Shown here in pieces: positions 1 to 9,450 of a DNA stretch of 43,787 bases (position 1 is its first letter; each line of letters starts with the position of its first letter). A model generated the notes under the pieces. That model was not told the origin of the DNA, ran no database searches, and saw nothing but the letters and a program-made list of their open reading frames with translations. The stretch is from a virus. The position numbers and the translations under genes are program-made. The stretch covers positions 1-43,787 of the IMG/VR virus record IMGVR_UViG_3300017598_001230. The stretch is one strand, 5' to 3'.

Positions 1-11
1 AAGAAATAATC

Positions 12-395
12 ATGGCCGAAGGGACAGTATATTCTGATTTAAATCAGGTGGATCCTACGGATGATCAACAAGTCGTTGATATCTCATCCATCTATCAATC
101 CATAGGGAACATTTTATCAACCCCTATAGGGACTCGTCTGTTCGTTCCAGAGTTTGGCTCAGAATTAGAGATGCTCTTGTTCGAGCCCATGGACGACATC
201 ACCGAAGCAAAGATCTATGATGCGGTCGTCGAGGCTATTCAGAGATGGGAGCCCCGAGTTCTGGTCGACTACGGCAAAACTACCGTTGAGGCCGACGAGG
301 ACAATCATACATACACCATCACAATCAGCTTTATCATTGTAGGGTTGTCGGATCAGAGCTTTGAATATACTGGGGAGCTGACAAGCGAAGGATAA
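12..395 (+). CDS. Baseplate wedge protein, gp25/GPW family
   Basis: A 127-residue protein of the GPW/gp25 family, the small lysozyme-like-fold protein at the core of the baseplate wedge in contractile tails. The family hallmark is visible at residues 37-52 (TPIGTRLFVPEFGSEL), followed by an acidic stretch and a helix (about 63-83) ending in RWEPRV, then a beta-rich C-terminus. Length matches the family. The start is the only good ATG; the ribosome-binding region is cut by the window edge. The J-like gene follows 5 bases downstream, the conserved W-J order of P2- and T4-like baseplates, so the two are surely co-expressed late genes. Confidence 0.93.
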   Translation: MAEGTVYSDLNQVDPTDDQQVVDISSIYQSIGNILSTPIGTRLFVPEFGSELEMLLFEPMDDITEAKIYDAVVEAIQRWEPRVLVDYGKTTVEADEDNHTYTITISFIIVGLSDQSFEYTGELTSEG

Positions 396-400
396 ATACT

Positions 401-1726
401 ATGGCAGAAGTTATCAATGCGTCATCACTATCTTACGAACAAATTCGACAGGATTTACTGGATTACGTAAGTAGTAAACCGGACAGCCAAAAATGGATTG
501 ACTATCTTGAATCTGGCGCCGGTATTACGATCACGGACCTCATTGCCGGTCTCGGTTCTTTTCACGCATTCAAACAATTGATGCGGCGCCAAGAATCATA
601 CCTGGACCTTGCCCAACTTGAATCATCCATCATTGAACTCGCATTCAATCGTGGATTCATGCTGGCTCCCACTGACACTTTAAAGGTCGACATCACCTTC
701 ACAACAAATAGCACAGTTCAAATTGATGCTGAGGATATCGTCGCCTCGGGAGTCGACTTTCTCGTATATTCGACAGAGGCTAAGATCATTGCCCCAGCGA
801 CTCCAACGGTAGTCACATGTGCATGTGGTAATCTGCAGGATTTCTCACAGACCCTTACAGGTCTGGATGAGTTTCAGACCTTCAGCTTTATTTTTGATAA
901 CAAATTCGGTGCCAATGCATTCGAGTCCTTGACTTTCAATGGAACCCTATCTGTTCCAATGCTGTCTGACTTGAACTATCTGCAGACCTATGGGAATGAC
1001 TTTGTCCTGCGCAGAATGCTGCCTAATGAAGTTCGTATATATGTTGGTAACGGGGTCCTGGGCTGGTATAACAATGCGATCACATCCGTTCAGTATAAGA
1101 TACTGACATATAACGACGGAATGTTTCCGACCAGCATTGAGCTCACTTCTTTGATAGACGGAGAGATCGATAGTTTTGATAGAGTCCAGGAACCAGTCTA
1201 TGGTATGGACAAGGATGAGATCCGCAAGACAGCGACATTCTATCCAATAGACGGACGAATCGTTACCAATGCCGATTACGAACATGTAATTATGAAATAC
1301 TTTGGTGGAGTTCTAAGGGATGTTTATTCATACAATCTCGATCATACCCAGCAAGTATATCTTCTCACTGAGGACTCTTTTAGTGAGATCCTACATCTGC
1401 CTCAAATCGAGACTATGGTGGATCAGAAGAGAGGTGCAGGAATCCTTGTAGCGTATGAACAAAAAGCAGTTGTTGACGGTCTGGACTTCATTCTGAATCT
1501 GACAGTAGATGAGGAATTCTTTTATGAAGGATTGGCCACATCTGTCCAGGAATTCCTGGACGCTAAACTATATACCTTCTGGAGAACGGCAGAAACTCTG
1601 ACCACTCAAAAGTTCGCGATCGAATTATCCGCTGAATTTGAAATTGAATTTCACCCAGCTGATAGTCAAACTCTGGATATGGAAGAGGATGACTTTCTTA
1701 AAATCATACTACTAACGATTAACTAA
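401..1726 (+). CDS. Baseplate wedge protein, gp6/J family
   Basis: A 441-residue protein that fits the baseplate J/T4 gp6 family, which forms the ring-building wedge dimer around the baseplate hub. The N-terminal part (about residues 60-95) has the pattern of an arginine-rich helix, LDLAQLESSIIELAFNRGF, typical of these proteins, followed by beta-rich repeats; the C-terminal third (from about residue 340) carries the conserved aligned segments around VDEEFFYEGL and TTQKFAIELSAEFEI. It lies directly after the gp25-like gene and overlaps the next gene by one base (TAATG). The start follows the GAAGGA sequence before position 401. Assignment rests on pattern and gene order rather than on a search. 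Confidence 0.85.
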   Translation: MAEVINASSLSYEQIRQDLLDYVSSKPDSQKWIDYLESGAGITITDLIAGLGSFHAFKQLMRRQESYLDLAQLESSIIELAFNRGFMLAPTDTLKVDITFTTNSTVQIDAEDIVASGVDFLVYSTEAKIIAPATPTVVTCACGNLQDFSQTLTGLDEFQTFSFIFDNKFGANAFESLTFNGTLSVPMLSDLNYLQTYGNDFVLRRMLPNEVRIYVGNGVLGWYNNAITSVQYKILTYNDGMFPTSIELTSLIDGEIDSFDRVQEPVYGMDKDEIRKTATFYPIDGRIVTNADYEHVIMKYFGGVLRDVYSYNLDHTQQVYLLTEDSFSEILHLPQIETMVDQKRGAGILVAYEQKAVVDGLDFILNLTVDEEFFYEGLATSVQEFLDAKLYTFWRTAETLTTQKFAIELSAEFEIEFHPADSQTLDMEEDDFLKIILLTIN

Positions 1727-3159
1727 TGGGAAGACCATACCAAACCTCAAATACTGATCACGATGATGAAGGTCTACCTACCGGATCTCAGAAATATTTA
1801 CCTGAGAATATCCATGGTGTTGAGCTTTACGACGAGGTCTGTGACTGGATAGATCATGTCCTGGGATTAGGCGAGATAGAACATGATTTCCTAATCCTTG
1901 ATGAATTGGTGGAACAACTCATCACAATTTTCAAGGACAAGGAATCCCTGGCGGCATACTACAATTTATTTGTAAGATCCATCATCGGTACCAGATCAGC
2001 TCTCGATTTCTTGTTGGATTTACTCCAATTTGAACCCCGAGGTGAATGGAAGGAATGGTTTGAATTAGACTGGCCTCTCCCTCCGTACAAGCTAATCGTA
2101 GATTTCGGGGACGAGTATCCACATCATAAGGATCCCCTGGTCAGATACATCGACTGGGATAAATTACTTGATCTATTTGAGCTAATCAAGAATGAGAGAA
2201 CCCTAATTGCGCAAGTTAGAATGCAAGACTGTGCCAATATGCTCATTTTTGACTATGGATCATTCGATAATGAGCTATTCGATAACCTCCAGGGATACGT
2301 TTACCGAGGAGTACGATTTTGTCTGTATGAGAAACATAGACAACTTCTATATAAGAATGTGAATTTCTTCCTGGATTTCCAGGAAATGAGAACGACGTAC
2401 CATAATCGTTTGTACATACACACCTTGGCTGGTGCCTTGGATTACATGTATCTGGACGAGCCCTATTGGTATTACATGTTCTTTTACACATTCCAGACAC
2501 ACATATATTTTCAGTTGATCGAGGTCGAGGATCCAAGCGAGAGCCCATATCACTGGGGAACATGGACGTGTCAGGTTGTACTTGACGATTATGAAGAGCT
2601 TTCAAATGGAACTGGGTTTCCTGGTGACACTCTTGTAATGGATACCTTCTATTTGAGTGGTGATGAAGTATTAGATGACGTAGTAGGTGAATGGGTAGCC
2701 TATGGTTGCGAGTATGGTTACACTTCATATTTCTTTGACTTTTCCGCTGATTTTGTACTTGCTTGGTATTGGTCCAGAGCCGAGGCCCGACTTTACACGA
2801 CCCCATTGATGGATCCTTTTCAACTCGGTTTCTATCAGTTTCAAACTACTCGACACGGGGAAGGGGTGGAGATTGAATATGTAATCCACAGCACAAACTC
2901 TTCAGCGAGATATGGATTCTTATTAAGTCCTGATTTACCGACAGTATTTGGATATCTGTTAGGAGACTTATTTTATCAGCTAATTGATCAATCTGCATAC
3001 GCTCCTGCCGGTGGATGGGGTGGACAATTTACATCCCAATTCGGAGGAGAAAACATTTTTACACCAGTCGCCGTTTATTGGTTGAGAACAGAGGCGCCGC
3101 CAGAGGCAGCGCCAGCCGCAGTTCCAGCCATGGGTGGAGGCGGCGGAATGATTATCTAA
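1726..3159 (+). CDS. Tail protein I-like (baseplate/fibre connector)
   Basis: A 477-residue protein in third position of the gp25-J-I order. Residues about 1-170 resemble the P2 I/TIGR02242 tail protein group: a start with LPENIHGVELYDEV, a helical segment, then GTRSALDFLLDLL and an aromatic segment, matching the region where those proteins read as 'GT.eGL...l.llG' followed by a Trp-rich strand. The remainder is rich in Tyr, Phe and Trp and is not recognised. The C-terminus has an Ala/Pro linker and a Gly run (GGGGG) near the end, as in proteins that attach a flexible fibre. It overlaps the J-like gene by one base. Probable role: linking the wedge to the fibre protein encoded next. Confidence 0.65.
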   Translation: MGRPYQTSNTDHDDEGLPTGSQKYLPENIHGVELYDEVCDWIDHVLGLGEIEHDFLILDELVEQLITIFKDKESLAAYYNLFVRSIIGTRSALDFLLDLLQFEPRGEWKEWFELDWPLPPYKLIVDFGDEYPHHKDPLVRYIDWDKLLDLFELIKNERTLIAQVRMQDCANMLIFDYGSFDNELFDNLQGYVYRGVRFCLYEKHRQLLYKNVNFFLDFQEMRTTYHNRLYIHTLAGALDYMYLDEPYWYYMFFYTFQTHIYFQLIEVEDPSESPYHWGTWTCQVVLDDYEELSNGTGFPGDTLVMDTFYLSGDEVLDDVVGEWVAYGCEYGYTSYFFDFSADFVLAWYWSRAEARLYTTPLMDPFQLGFYQFQTTRHGEGVEIEYVIHSTNSSARYGFLLSPDLPTVFGYLLGDLFYQLIDQSAYAPAGGWGGQFTSQFGGENIFTPVAVYWLRTEAPPEAAPAAVPAMGGGGGMII

Positions 3160-3169
3160 GGAGAGGCAT

Positions 3170-6100
3170 ATGCCTGCTAAAGGTACAGCAATTACAATTC
3201 AATATACTGCATGGGACACCGATAACAATAGAGGTAGAACTCTCGATGCAGCCAATCATACTTTGAGAGTCGTTAAAGACGGAGTCCCAGCTGTTGTCGC
3301 TAATGGTCCGACAGAGGTTGACGCAACTAATCTCCCAGGACTTTATTCCATCATACTCCTAACCTCTGAGAACGACGGAAAGATGATGTCCCTCCATGGG
3401 GTTTCCTCTACTCCGGATGTTTCAATCCTACCCGTTCACTGGAGCAATGAATCTAATCCAGTTCAATTTGCTGGGGAGGATCTGGATTCCAATGTGGGCT
3501 CCAATCTAAACATCTTCTTTGAGAATGGTGGATTTCCGACCTCCTCAATCGTTGACGATGTTGGTTCTGGAGGTGGCGGTAATCCGGAGACAACCATCAC
3601 AATCGATGGAACCTCTGGTGGAACTGCAATCTTAGGAGCTAACGGTCAGGTATGTCAGGCCACAATCCCTGCTGGTGGAATCACCGGCGGCGACATGGAC
3701 ATCACGATTCAACAGGTTCCAAAGGCTGACCCAGGCAATCAGTATACCGAGGTCTCTCCAGACTACGTTTATTTGATCACAGCAGTTTACACATCATCCG
3801 GATTGCCATATGACAATGCAGATATCAACGAGATCCAGGTAACGATTCCAATCGATTTGAATGAAGTTGCGGTCGACGATCTCGAGAACGGTATCAAGAC
3901 CATTTACTACGCTGGATCTTTGGCAGTTATTGAATCCGGTAATGCGACAGCAGTCCTACCTGCGGATATTCTCGCAACCGATTATGTTGGGGATGGAGAT
4001 ATAGGTTCCTGTACTTTTGAGATTGACCATCTATCTGTCTTTGCTGGTGGAGAACCTCAACCCTTTGCGGATATACCTGTAGCTGATAATCCATCTGGTG
4101 CATATCCGCTTGGAACAGATGTTGCTTTATCCTCAATAACTCCAAGTCCTACAATTTATTACACTACCGATGGATCAGATCCGGACGATACTGACACTGA
4201 GTACACAGCTCCGATTGATTTGTCTTCATTGCCAATAACGATTAAGGCGATCACATACGCAATGGGGTATAGACCGTCACCGATCATGACTGAGTCATAC
4301 ACACAAGCCCAGGTTGCAACTCCAGTCCATGTCCCACCGGCAGGTGAAGTAACAGTTGGTCAAACGATTACAATATCCTGTGCAACCGGTGGAGCAACGA
4401 TTCACTATACCACAGACGGTTCAATTCCGGATGTTGGTGATCCGGTTTATACAGTACCAGTTCCAATTACTGTACCAACCACCCTTCGTTCATTTGCTGT
4501 GGCGGCAGGGTACATTGACTCCGGTTTGCGTACGGATGTTTACACGATCGCGCAAGTTGATGATCCGACGATAGTGCCGGCTGCAGGTGAGCATTCAATA
4601 GGAACAGGTATCGAGTGGTCTGTAGTGGATCCCTCAGATGCAGATGTTCGATATGAAGGCTCTGCATCTGATCCGGATGATGATTCAGAGCGCTTGACTG
4701 AGTATAGTGTTCTTAATAACACAGATTGGACTGCTGGAACAGGAACTCCAACTTGGGATACTGACAAATGGGTTTTCTCTGCGGACGGTGACATCGATGC
4801 TGCCGCCAGGATTCAGCCATGGAGAGCTCAGTTTTTGAAGGTCACCATTGCGAATGAAGGCGCTACTTCTATTCAGCTAAAGGATTCCAGTAGTACCGTT
4901 ATAGCTGAGGTCACTGGAGTAACAGCAGGCTCCACTGTAATTATGGGTATTGATTATGATGGGGATGATATTCTCGAGCTTGCCATCGTTAGAGCAGGTG
5001 CAAGTGACCTGCACATCACAGAACTTGCTTTTTACAATGAATTCGGATGGAATGAGAAACACGATGAGGATGATTGGCTTGAATCTGTAGCTGCTTTCGT
5101 ATATTCAGGAGGAGATTGGACTCTTGCCACGGGATTGGGCAGATTAGGTGTCTGGGATGAAACTGCGTGGGAAAATGGTTTCAGACCAGATTCAGTAAGA
5201 ATTACTTTTACTGGACCCGCCAACATTCAAGTGGATGTATGGGATACAGGAGCCGTTTCTATCGGTGGTGGAGCCACTGTTACAAGTGGAGAGGTTTTGG
5301 ATCTTGACTTCGGTATTAATGATCTGAATAGAACCAATACGTTAAGAATCACAACTGGGTCCGCCTTAGTGGTCACAAGTATCGAGTTCCTGAATAATTC
5401 CAAGCAAATTACTCAGGATCAGACTTTTAGATTCGATGCCGTTAAAACTGGATACCTCGACTCAGGAGTCGTTGAACGCATCTACACTGTGCCACAAGTT
5501 GCCAATGTTACTTTCGATCCAGTTGCGGGGGAGTATGCCCCTTCTCAAGATATTACTTTAGCGACCGTGACGGGTGGCGCTACGATCAGATACTCTGTCA
5601 ATGGTGATGACATTGATGATATAGGTGATGGATCTGAGTATTCTGCCCCATTTGCATGTGGTAATTTCACTGTAAAGGCCAGGGCTTTTAAGGATGGATA
5701 TTTACCATCCGATCAAACATCCGCTGTATATACCAACCCAGCTGCAGCAGGAGATATTGAAGCTACAGTATCTTTTTATGATGATACCGGTACTTTAATT
5801 GTAACTCATAACAATGTTGAATCTGGGGACATACTTCCTGTATGGGTGGCCTCTGGGTCAGTCTCCGGATCAATCGAGGACTGGTTAGGTCGAATGTTGG
5901 TTACATTCGATAGACCTTTTGGGTCTATCACTGGCGCCGACTTTGAGGTTCAAGGCTCAGGATGGGATACATCCAGAACCATCGCAAATAGTGGGTGGGA
6001 TATTCTGCAAGCAATTGGCTTCGGTTATGATGTAGGATATCATGACTACTATACCAATAAATTCAGAGGTACCTTTGACGTAGGTCACTGGAACCCGAAC

Positions 6101-7153
6101 AGTAATCCGGATAAGTCCACTGGAATTAGATTTGGAACGGGTGGAGCTCAATCCAACGTAATAAATGTGAAAATTTATTTCCAAGAGGATGCTAAATGGA
6201 TTGACCATAGTGATTACTGGGTCTGGGATCAAGGATCCTCCATCGGTACCTTTGGTACGACTGGGGAATTTCTTGACATCACATCCGTGGCAGCCTCAGG
6301 CTCCGGTATCCCAACTCCAATTGGGTCCGGTTCAGGATCAGCATATCAACCACCATGGTATGAGATTAAACTCGCTGTGGATGGTGTAGCTGACTGGAAT
6401 GAGTATAAACCAAAAATTGTAAGACTTACTTGGCCATCCGATGATCCTCAGAAGTACATATACATCGAGGATGAGAATACTCCAACCGCGAATGTCCTTG
6501 TATCCCAATGGGTGACTAAGGACCAGGAAGTCTATATTAACTATGCCGCAGCCGACTTAGACATCAAGGAGATCTGGATTTATGGACATAATGGTCCAGG
6601 CGGTGAGGGAACCATCGACGGTGTCCAGATTCAATTCTTAATGGACGAATGGGAGAATGCAATACTTTGGGCCCGTTTTGGAATTGAGCAAACTTCTACA
6701 CCAGGTGGCTCTCCGCAGCAGAATCTGCATCGCATGCCATTTTATCCTAATGAGCGCTTCAATATCCAGACCGCTCGTGCTGCAGAGACCTCTGCCAGTG
6801 GATCTGCATCTGTTTCTGATCCAGGTGATGTCATTATATATTATCTGAGTGAAATTCGTGTGGACTTAGGGCTGCTTGATGGAGGTGGAGGCTCAGAACC
6901 GTGGGATTACTACATCTTTAACATCAAAAGAAGGTTGGGGAACGATACCTGGAGTGATATTCTAAACACGAACTGGGATACAAATCCATCTACTTGGGAC
7001 GCATCCGGCTGGTGGCTCCCAATGGCTGATGGGACTCAATTTAATATCATTGAACCTATCAGTGGAGAAGGCGCAAACGAAAAAGCAAACACGGTAGTCC
7101 TCTGGGGTCATAGGATTCTACATCCAGAGTCAGCTTCTGGTTCACCATCATAA
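3170..7153 (+). CDS. Large fibre-like structural protein with chitobiase-type repeats
   Basis: A 1327-residue, Asp/Gly/Thr/Ser-rich protein without a signal peptide, preceded by a strong GGAGAGG site. It carries four copies of a chitobiase/hexosaminidase C-terminal-type Ig-like repeat whose core reads IYYTTDGSDPD (about residue 328), IHYTTDGSIPD (about 410), VRYEGSASDPD (about 490) and IRYSVNGDDID (about 804); each ends in a GY..S...YT strand. The third copy is interrupted by roughly 240 residues that look like two further beta-sandwich modules. The last 450 residues are unique and rich in Trp. Position after the I-like gene suggests a tail fibre or baseplate-decorating adhesin; receptor binding is inference. 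Confidence 0.7.
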   Translation: MPAKGTAITIQYTAWDTDNNRGRTLDAANHTLRVVKDGVPAVVANGPTEVDATNLPGLYSIILLTSENDGKMMSLHGVSSTPDVSILPVHWSNESNPVQFAGEDLDSNVGSNLNIFFENGGFPTSSIVDDVGSGGGGNPETTITIDGTSGGTAILGANGQVCQATIPAGGITGGDMDITIQQVPKADPGNQYTEVSPDYVYLITAVYTSSGLPYDNADINEIQVTIPIDLNEVAVDDLENGIKTIYYAGSLAVIESGNATAVLPADILATDYVGDGDIGSCTFEIDHLSVFAGGEPQPFADIPVADNPSGAYPLGTDVALSSITPSPTIYYTTDGSDPDDTDTEYTAPIDLSSLPITIKAITYAMGYRPSPIMTESYTQAQVATPVHVPPAGEVTVGQTITISCATGGATIHYTTDGSIPDVGDPVYTVPVPITVPTTLRSFAVAAGYIDSGLRTDVYTIAQVDDPTIVPAAGEHSIGTGIEWSVVDPSDADVRYEGSASDPDDDSERLTEYSVLNNTDWTAGTGTPTWDTDKWVFSADGDIDAAARIQPWRAQFLKVTIANEGATSIQLKDSSSTVIAEVTGVTAGSTVIMGIDYDGDDILELAIVRAGASDLHITELAFYNEFGWNEKHDEDDWLESVAAFVYSGGDWTLATGLGRLGVWDETAWENGFRPDSVRITFTGPANIQVDVWDTGAVSIGGGATVTSGEVLDLDFGINDLNRTNTLRITTGSALVVTSIEFLNNSKQITQDQTFRFDAVKTGYLDSGVVERIYTVPQVANVTFDPVAGEYAPSQDITLATVTGGATIRYSVNGDDIDDIGDGSEYSAPFACGNFTVKARAFKDGYLPSDQTSAVYTNPAAAGDIEATVSFYDDTGTLIVTHNNVESGDILPVWVASGSVSGSIEDWLGRMLVTFDRPFGSITGADFEVQGSGWDTSRTIANSGWDILQAIGFGYDVGYHDYYTNKFRGTFDVGHWNPNSNPDKSTGIRFGTGGAQSNVINVKIYFQEDAKWIDHSDYWVWDQGSSIGTFGTTGEFLDITSVAASGSGIPTPIGSGSGSAYQPPWYEIKLAVDGVADWNEYKPKIVRLTWPSDDPQKYIYIEDENTPTANVLVSQWVTKDQEVYINYAAADLDIKEIWIYGHNGPGGEGTIDGVQIQFLMDEWENAILWARFGIEQTSTPGGSPQQNLHRMPFYPNERFNIQTARAAETSASGSASVSDPGDVIIYYLSEIRVDLGLLDGGGGSEPWDYYIFNIKRRLGNDTWSDILNTNWDTNPSTWDASGWWLPMADGTQFNIIEPISGEGANEKANTVVLWGHRILHPESASGSPS

Positions 7154-7167
7154 AGAATGGGAGATAA

Positions 7168-7341
7168 ATGAACAATCTCATAGACAATATATTTAATTTA
7201 CCAAGGGACCTTGGCGCCTGGGTTGTATACCATATCTCAAGATGGTTTAACCTGGGCGTATCCATAGATGAAGAAGACCCCTTCGAATCAATTTTCAGAG
7301 AGTTAGAGGATGTTGACGTAGACGAAATCGAAGATTGGTAA
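7168..7341 (+). CDS. Small acidic protein, unknown
   Basis: A 57-residue ORF with ATG at 7168 and TAA at 7339-7341, preceded by GGGAGA. The first 35 residues are amphipathic and aromatic (DLGAWVVYHISRWF), and the last 22 are strongly acidic, ending in DEIEDW. It fills the gap between the fibre gene and the glycan cassette, 14 bases after the former and 27 before the latter. The coding quality is plausible (good ribosome site, no in-frame alternatives) but no family is recognised. It might be a small chaperone or adaptor for the fibre; that is only a guess from position. Confidence 0.55.
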   Translation: MNNLIDNIFNLPRDLGAWVVYHISRWFNLGVSIDEEDPFESIFRELEDVDVDEIEDW

Positions 7342-7368
7342 TCTACTATTTAAGAAAAGTTTAAGAAA

Positions 7369-9450
7369 ATGATCCCGATAGTATATCCATTCAAGCAGCA
7401 AAATGCTAAATGGGAGGAATTGAGGTATTCTATTCGTTCCATTGAAAAGCATTTTAAGTCCCCCTACCGTATTGTCATCATAGGTGACAAGCCCTCCTGG
7501 ATCAATAAAGATGCTCAAATAATACCCTTTCAATGGTTCAAACTTAGATCTGGTAGTACTCGAAATAAGAACTCCAACATCAACATGAAGTTCATAGTAG
7601 CATCTCAGCTTTTCGATGAATTTATTTGGATTGCAGATGATCAATACATCATCAAGGATATGTCTATTGATGATTTCAAAGGAAAGGTTCACTATGCCGA
7701 GCATTTAGTTGACTGGGCAAGGCCTACGAGTGGTACATCCCAATGGCAGGAACGACTATGGGACACAATCGATCATTTTAGATATTTGAAGCTCCCACTT
7801 TATAACTCGGAATGCCACTCCCCAATGTATGTTGACTCCTCCATAGTCCTGGATCTTCTAAATATGATAACTTTGGCCAAGGGTGACTATCTGTGGAAAT
7901 TTGCATATGGCAACTTTTACATTGAGAATGGGGCGGAGCCGGTTCCAGTCAATAAAGCAAATTTCTATGGAAACAACCAACCTTTCGAGGATATCGAATC
8001 ATCAGATTTCCTCGGTCACAATGATTCCGGGCTATGCTTAGATTTAGCTAAGAAAATTAAAAATCTTTTTCCCAAGCCAAGCAAGTATGAGGCAGAGGAT
8101 CCTCCAGAGAATGCTGAACGTTTAGTCCACCCGAGAAGCTTGGCGGATCTAAAGGTTACTCGGCATCGTAGAATTCGTGAAGAATTCGAAGGGAGAGTGC
8201 TCGCTGAACCCAATAAAATATTCGGGATCGGCATGCCTCGGACTGCAACTGTTTCTCTGACATCAGCGGTTAAGATGTTGGGACTCAAAGCTATTCATTA
8301 TCCCAACTCATTGAACAAAATGCAGGACCATGACTTTGGTGCGGACATTCCGATAGCTGCATCATTTGAAGAGCTGGATAACCTTTATCCCAACAGCAAA
8401 TTTATTCTAACTCGAAGGGATAGACTATCCTGGTTGGCAAGTTACTCCAAACATCTAAAGAGGCGGGAAGTACATGACAAGAAAATCTCTATCAATAGAA
8501 ATAAGACAGTCAATCATTGGAGGGAAAAATTATATGGGACCTCTGAATTAACTCTTCCGATCGTGGATCGAGCCTATGATGATTTTCACTTGAGAGTATT
8601 CGAGTATTTCAAGGATCGTTCCCAGGATCTCTTTCAAATGCATATTTGTGAGGGAGATCACTGGCCTAATCTATGTGGATTTCTCGATAGACGAAATCCA
8701 GGTGGAACCTTTCCTCATAAGTCTCTCAATTATGGTTTGCCTGAAATGTCTGCAGATCCAGAACTGAGTGAGTATTTAGCCACCCGAAACTCTCGGACAA
8801 TTAGAACGTGTGGTTTAATGTCAGTCCATAATTTCCCGATGACCTTGGAATGTCTACAGGACCTTGTGGATAGAGTAGATCATATAACCCTTTGGCTTGA
8901 TTATATAGAGGAATATGGAGGCGCCGGCGATCCAGAACTTTATACATGGTGTGAAAATCTCCTGGTAGAATCTGGCGTTCGATATCAGATTTTAAGGGCC
9001 ACAAGACATTGGAATAGATGGACGTTCCGAGAGGAATTGATCAGATCCTTGGATTCAATCCGTCCGGACATCGTTATATTCCCTGACTCGGATGAAAAAA
9101 TGGGTGAGGGATTCGATGCAGAGCTTGAAGAATTCAAGAATGATCCAAATGTAGTCATGAATTTAATGCCATATAAGATGATCACCAACGATGGGAGAAG
9201 TGTGCAGAAAAATCCCAAAGCTCGACACTGTAAAGTATTTAAATGGGAGCCCGGCATCACGTATCAAGACCTCCCAGGCACATTCCAAAAAGGATATAGA
9301 GGTACAGCGATTCCGAATATTCCAGCTTATCCGATACCAAAACGGAGAACTCGATGTTTCCATACGAGAACAACTGTGGATCATTATTGCTACTATACTC
9401 CTGAGTTGGAAAAGGTACATAGAGCTAATAGGGAGTGGCGCGGTGAATGA
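7369..9450 (+). CDS. Three-domain glycan enzyme: glycosyltransferase, sulfotransferase, glycosyltransferase
   Basis: A 693-residue protein that looks like three enzymes in one chain. Residues 1-250 start with a Rossmann-like beta strand and contain FIWIADDQYII (about 84-94), a DDx metal/nucleotide-sugar motif like those in capsule-type glycosyltransferases. Residues about 282-450 are a P-loop sulfotransferase: FGIGMPRTATVSLTSAV is the 5'-phosphosulfate loop and KFILTRRDRLSWLASY the 3'-phosphate loop, closest in style to the Sulfotransfer_4 type. Residues about 470-690 resemble a GT2-like A fold with IRPDIVIFPDSDEKM, giving a DSD motif. The next gene starts inside its last codons (8-base overlap). 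Expected role: building and sulfating a glycan. Confidence 0.72.
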   Translation: MIPIVYPFKQQNAKWEELRYSIRSIEKHFKSPYRIVIIGDKPSWINKDAQIIPFQWFKLRSGSTRNKNSNINMKFIVASQLFDEFIWIADDQYIIKDMSIDDFKGKVHYAEHLVDWARPTSGTSQWQERLWDTIDHFRYLKLPLYNSECHSPMYVDSSIVLDLLNMITLAKGDYLWKFAYGNFYIENGAEPVPVNKANFYGNNQPFEDIESSDFLGHNDSGLCLDLAKKIKNLFPKPSKYEAEDPPENAERLVHPRSLADLKVTRHRRIREEFEGRVLAEPNKIFGIGMPRTATVSLTSAVKMLGLKAIHYPNSLNKMQDHDFGADIPIAASFEELDNLYPNSKFILTRRDRLSWLASYSKHLKRREVHDKKISINRNKTVNHWREKLYGTSELTLPIVDRAYDDFHLRVFEYFKDRSQDLFQMHICEGDHWPNLCGFLDRRNPGGTFPHKSLNYGLPEMSADPELSEYLATRNSRTIRTCGLMSVHNFPMTLECLQDLVDRVDHITLWLDYIEEYGGAGDPELYTWCENLLVESGVRYQILRATRHWNRWTFREELIRSLDSIRPDIVIFPDSDEKMGEGFDAELEEFKNDPNVVMNLMPYKMITNDGRSVQKNPKARHCKVFKWEPGITYQDLPGTFQKGYRGTAIPNIPAYPIPKRRTRCFHTRTTVDHYCYYTPELEKVHRANREWRGE

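Noticed and set aside
391-401. T4-late-like boxes before structural genes (GATAAATACTATGG at 391, TTTAAATACTATATT at 10109, GATATAAACTATGG at 12919)
   Set aside because: Each is simply the AT-rich space between a ribosome site and the ATG, sometimes overlapping a stop codon. They could be promoters, but the evidence is too thin to list.
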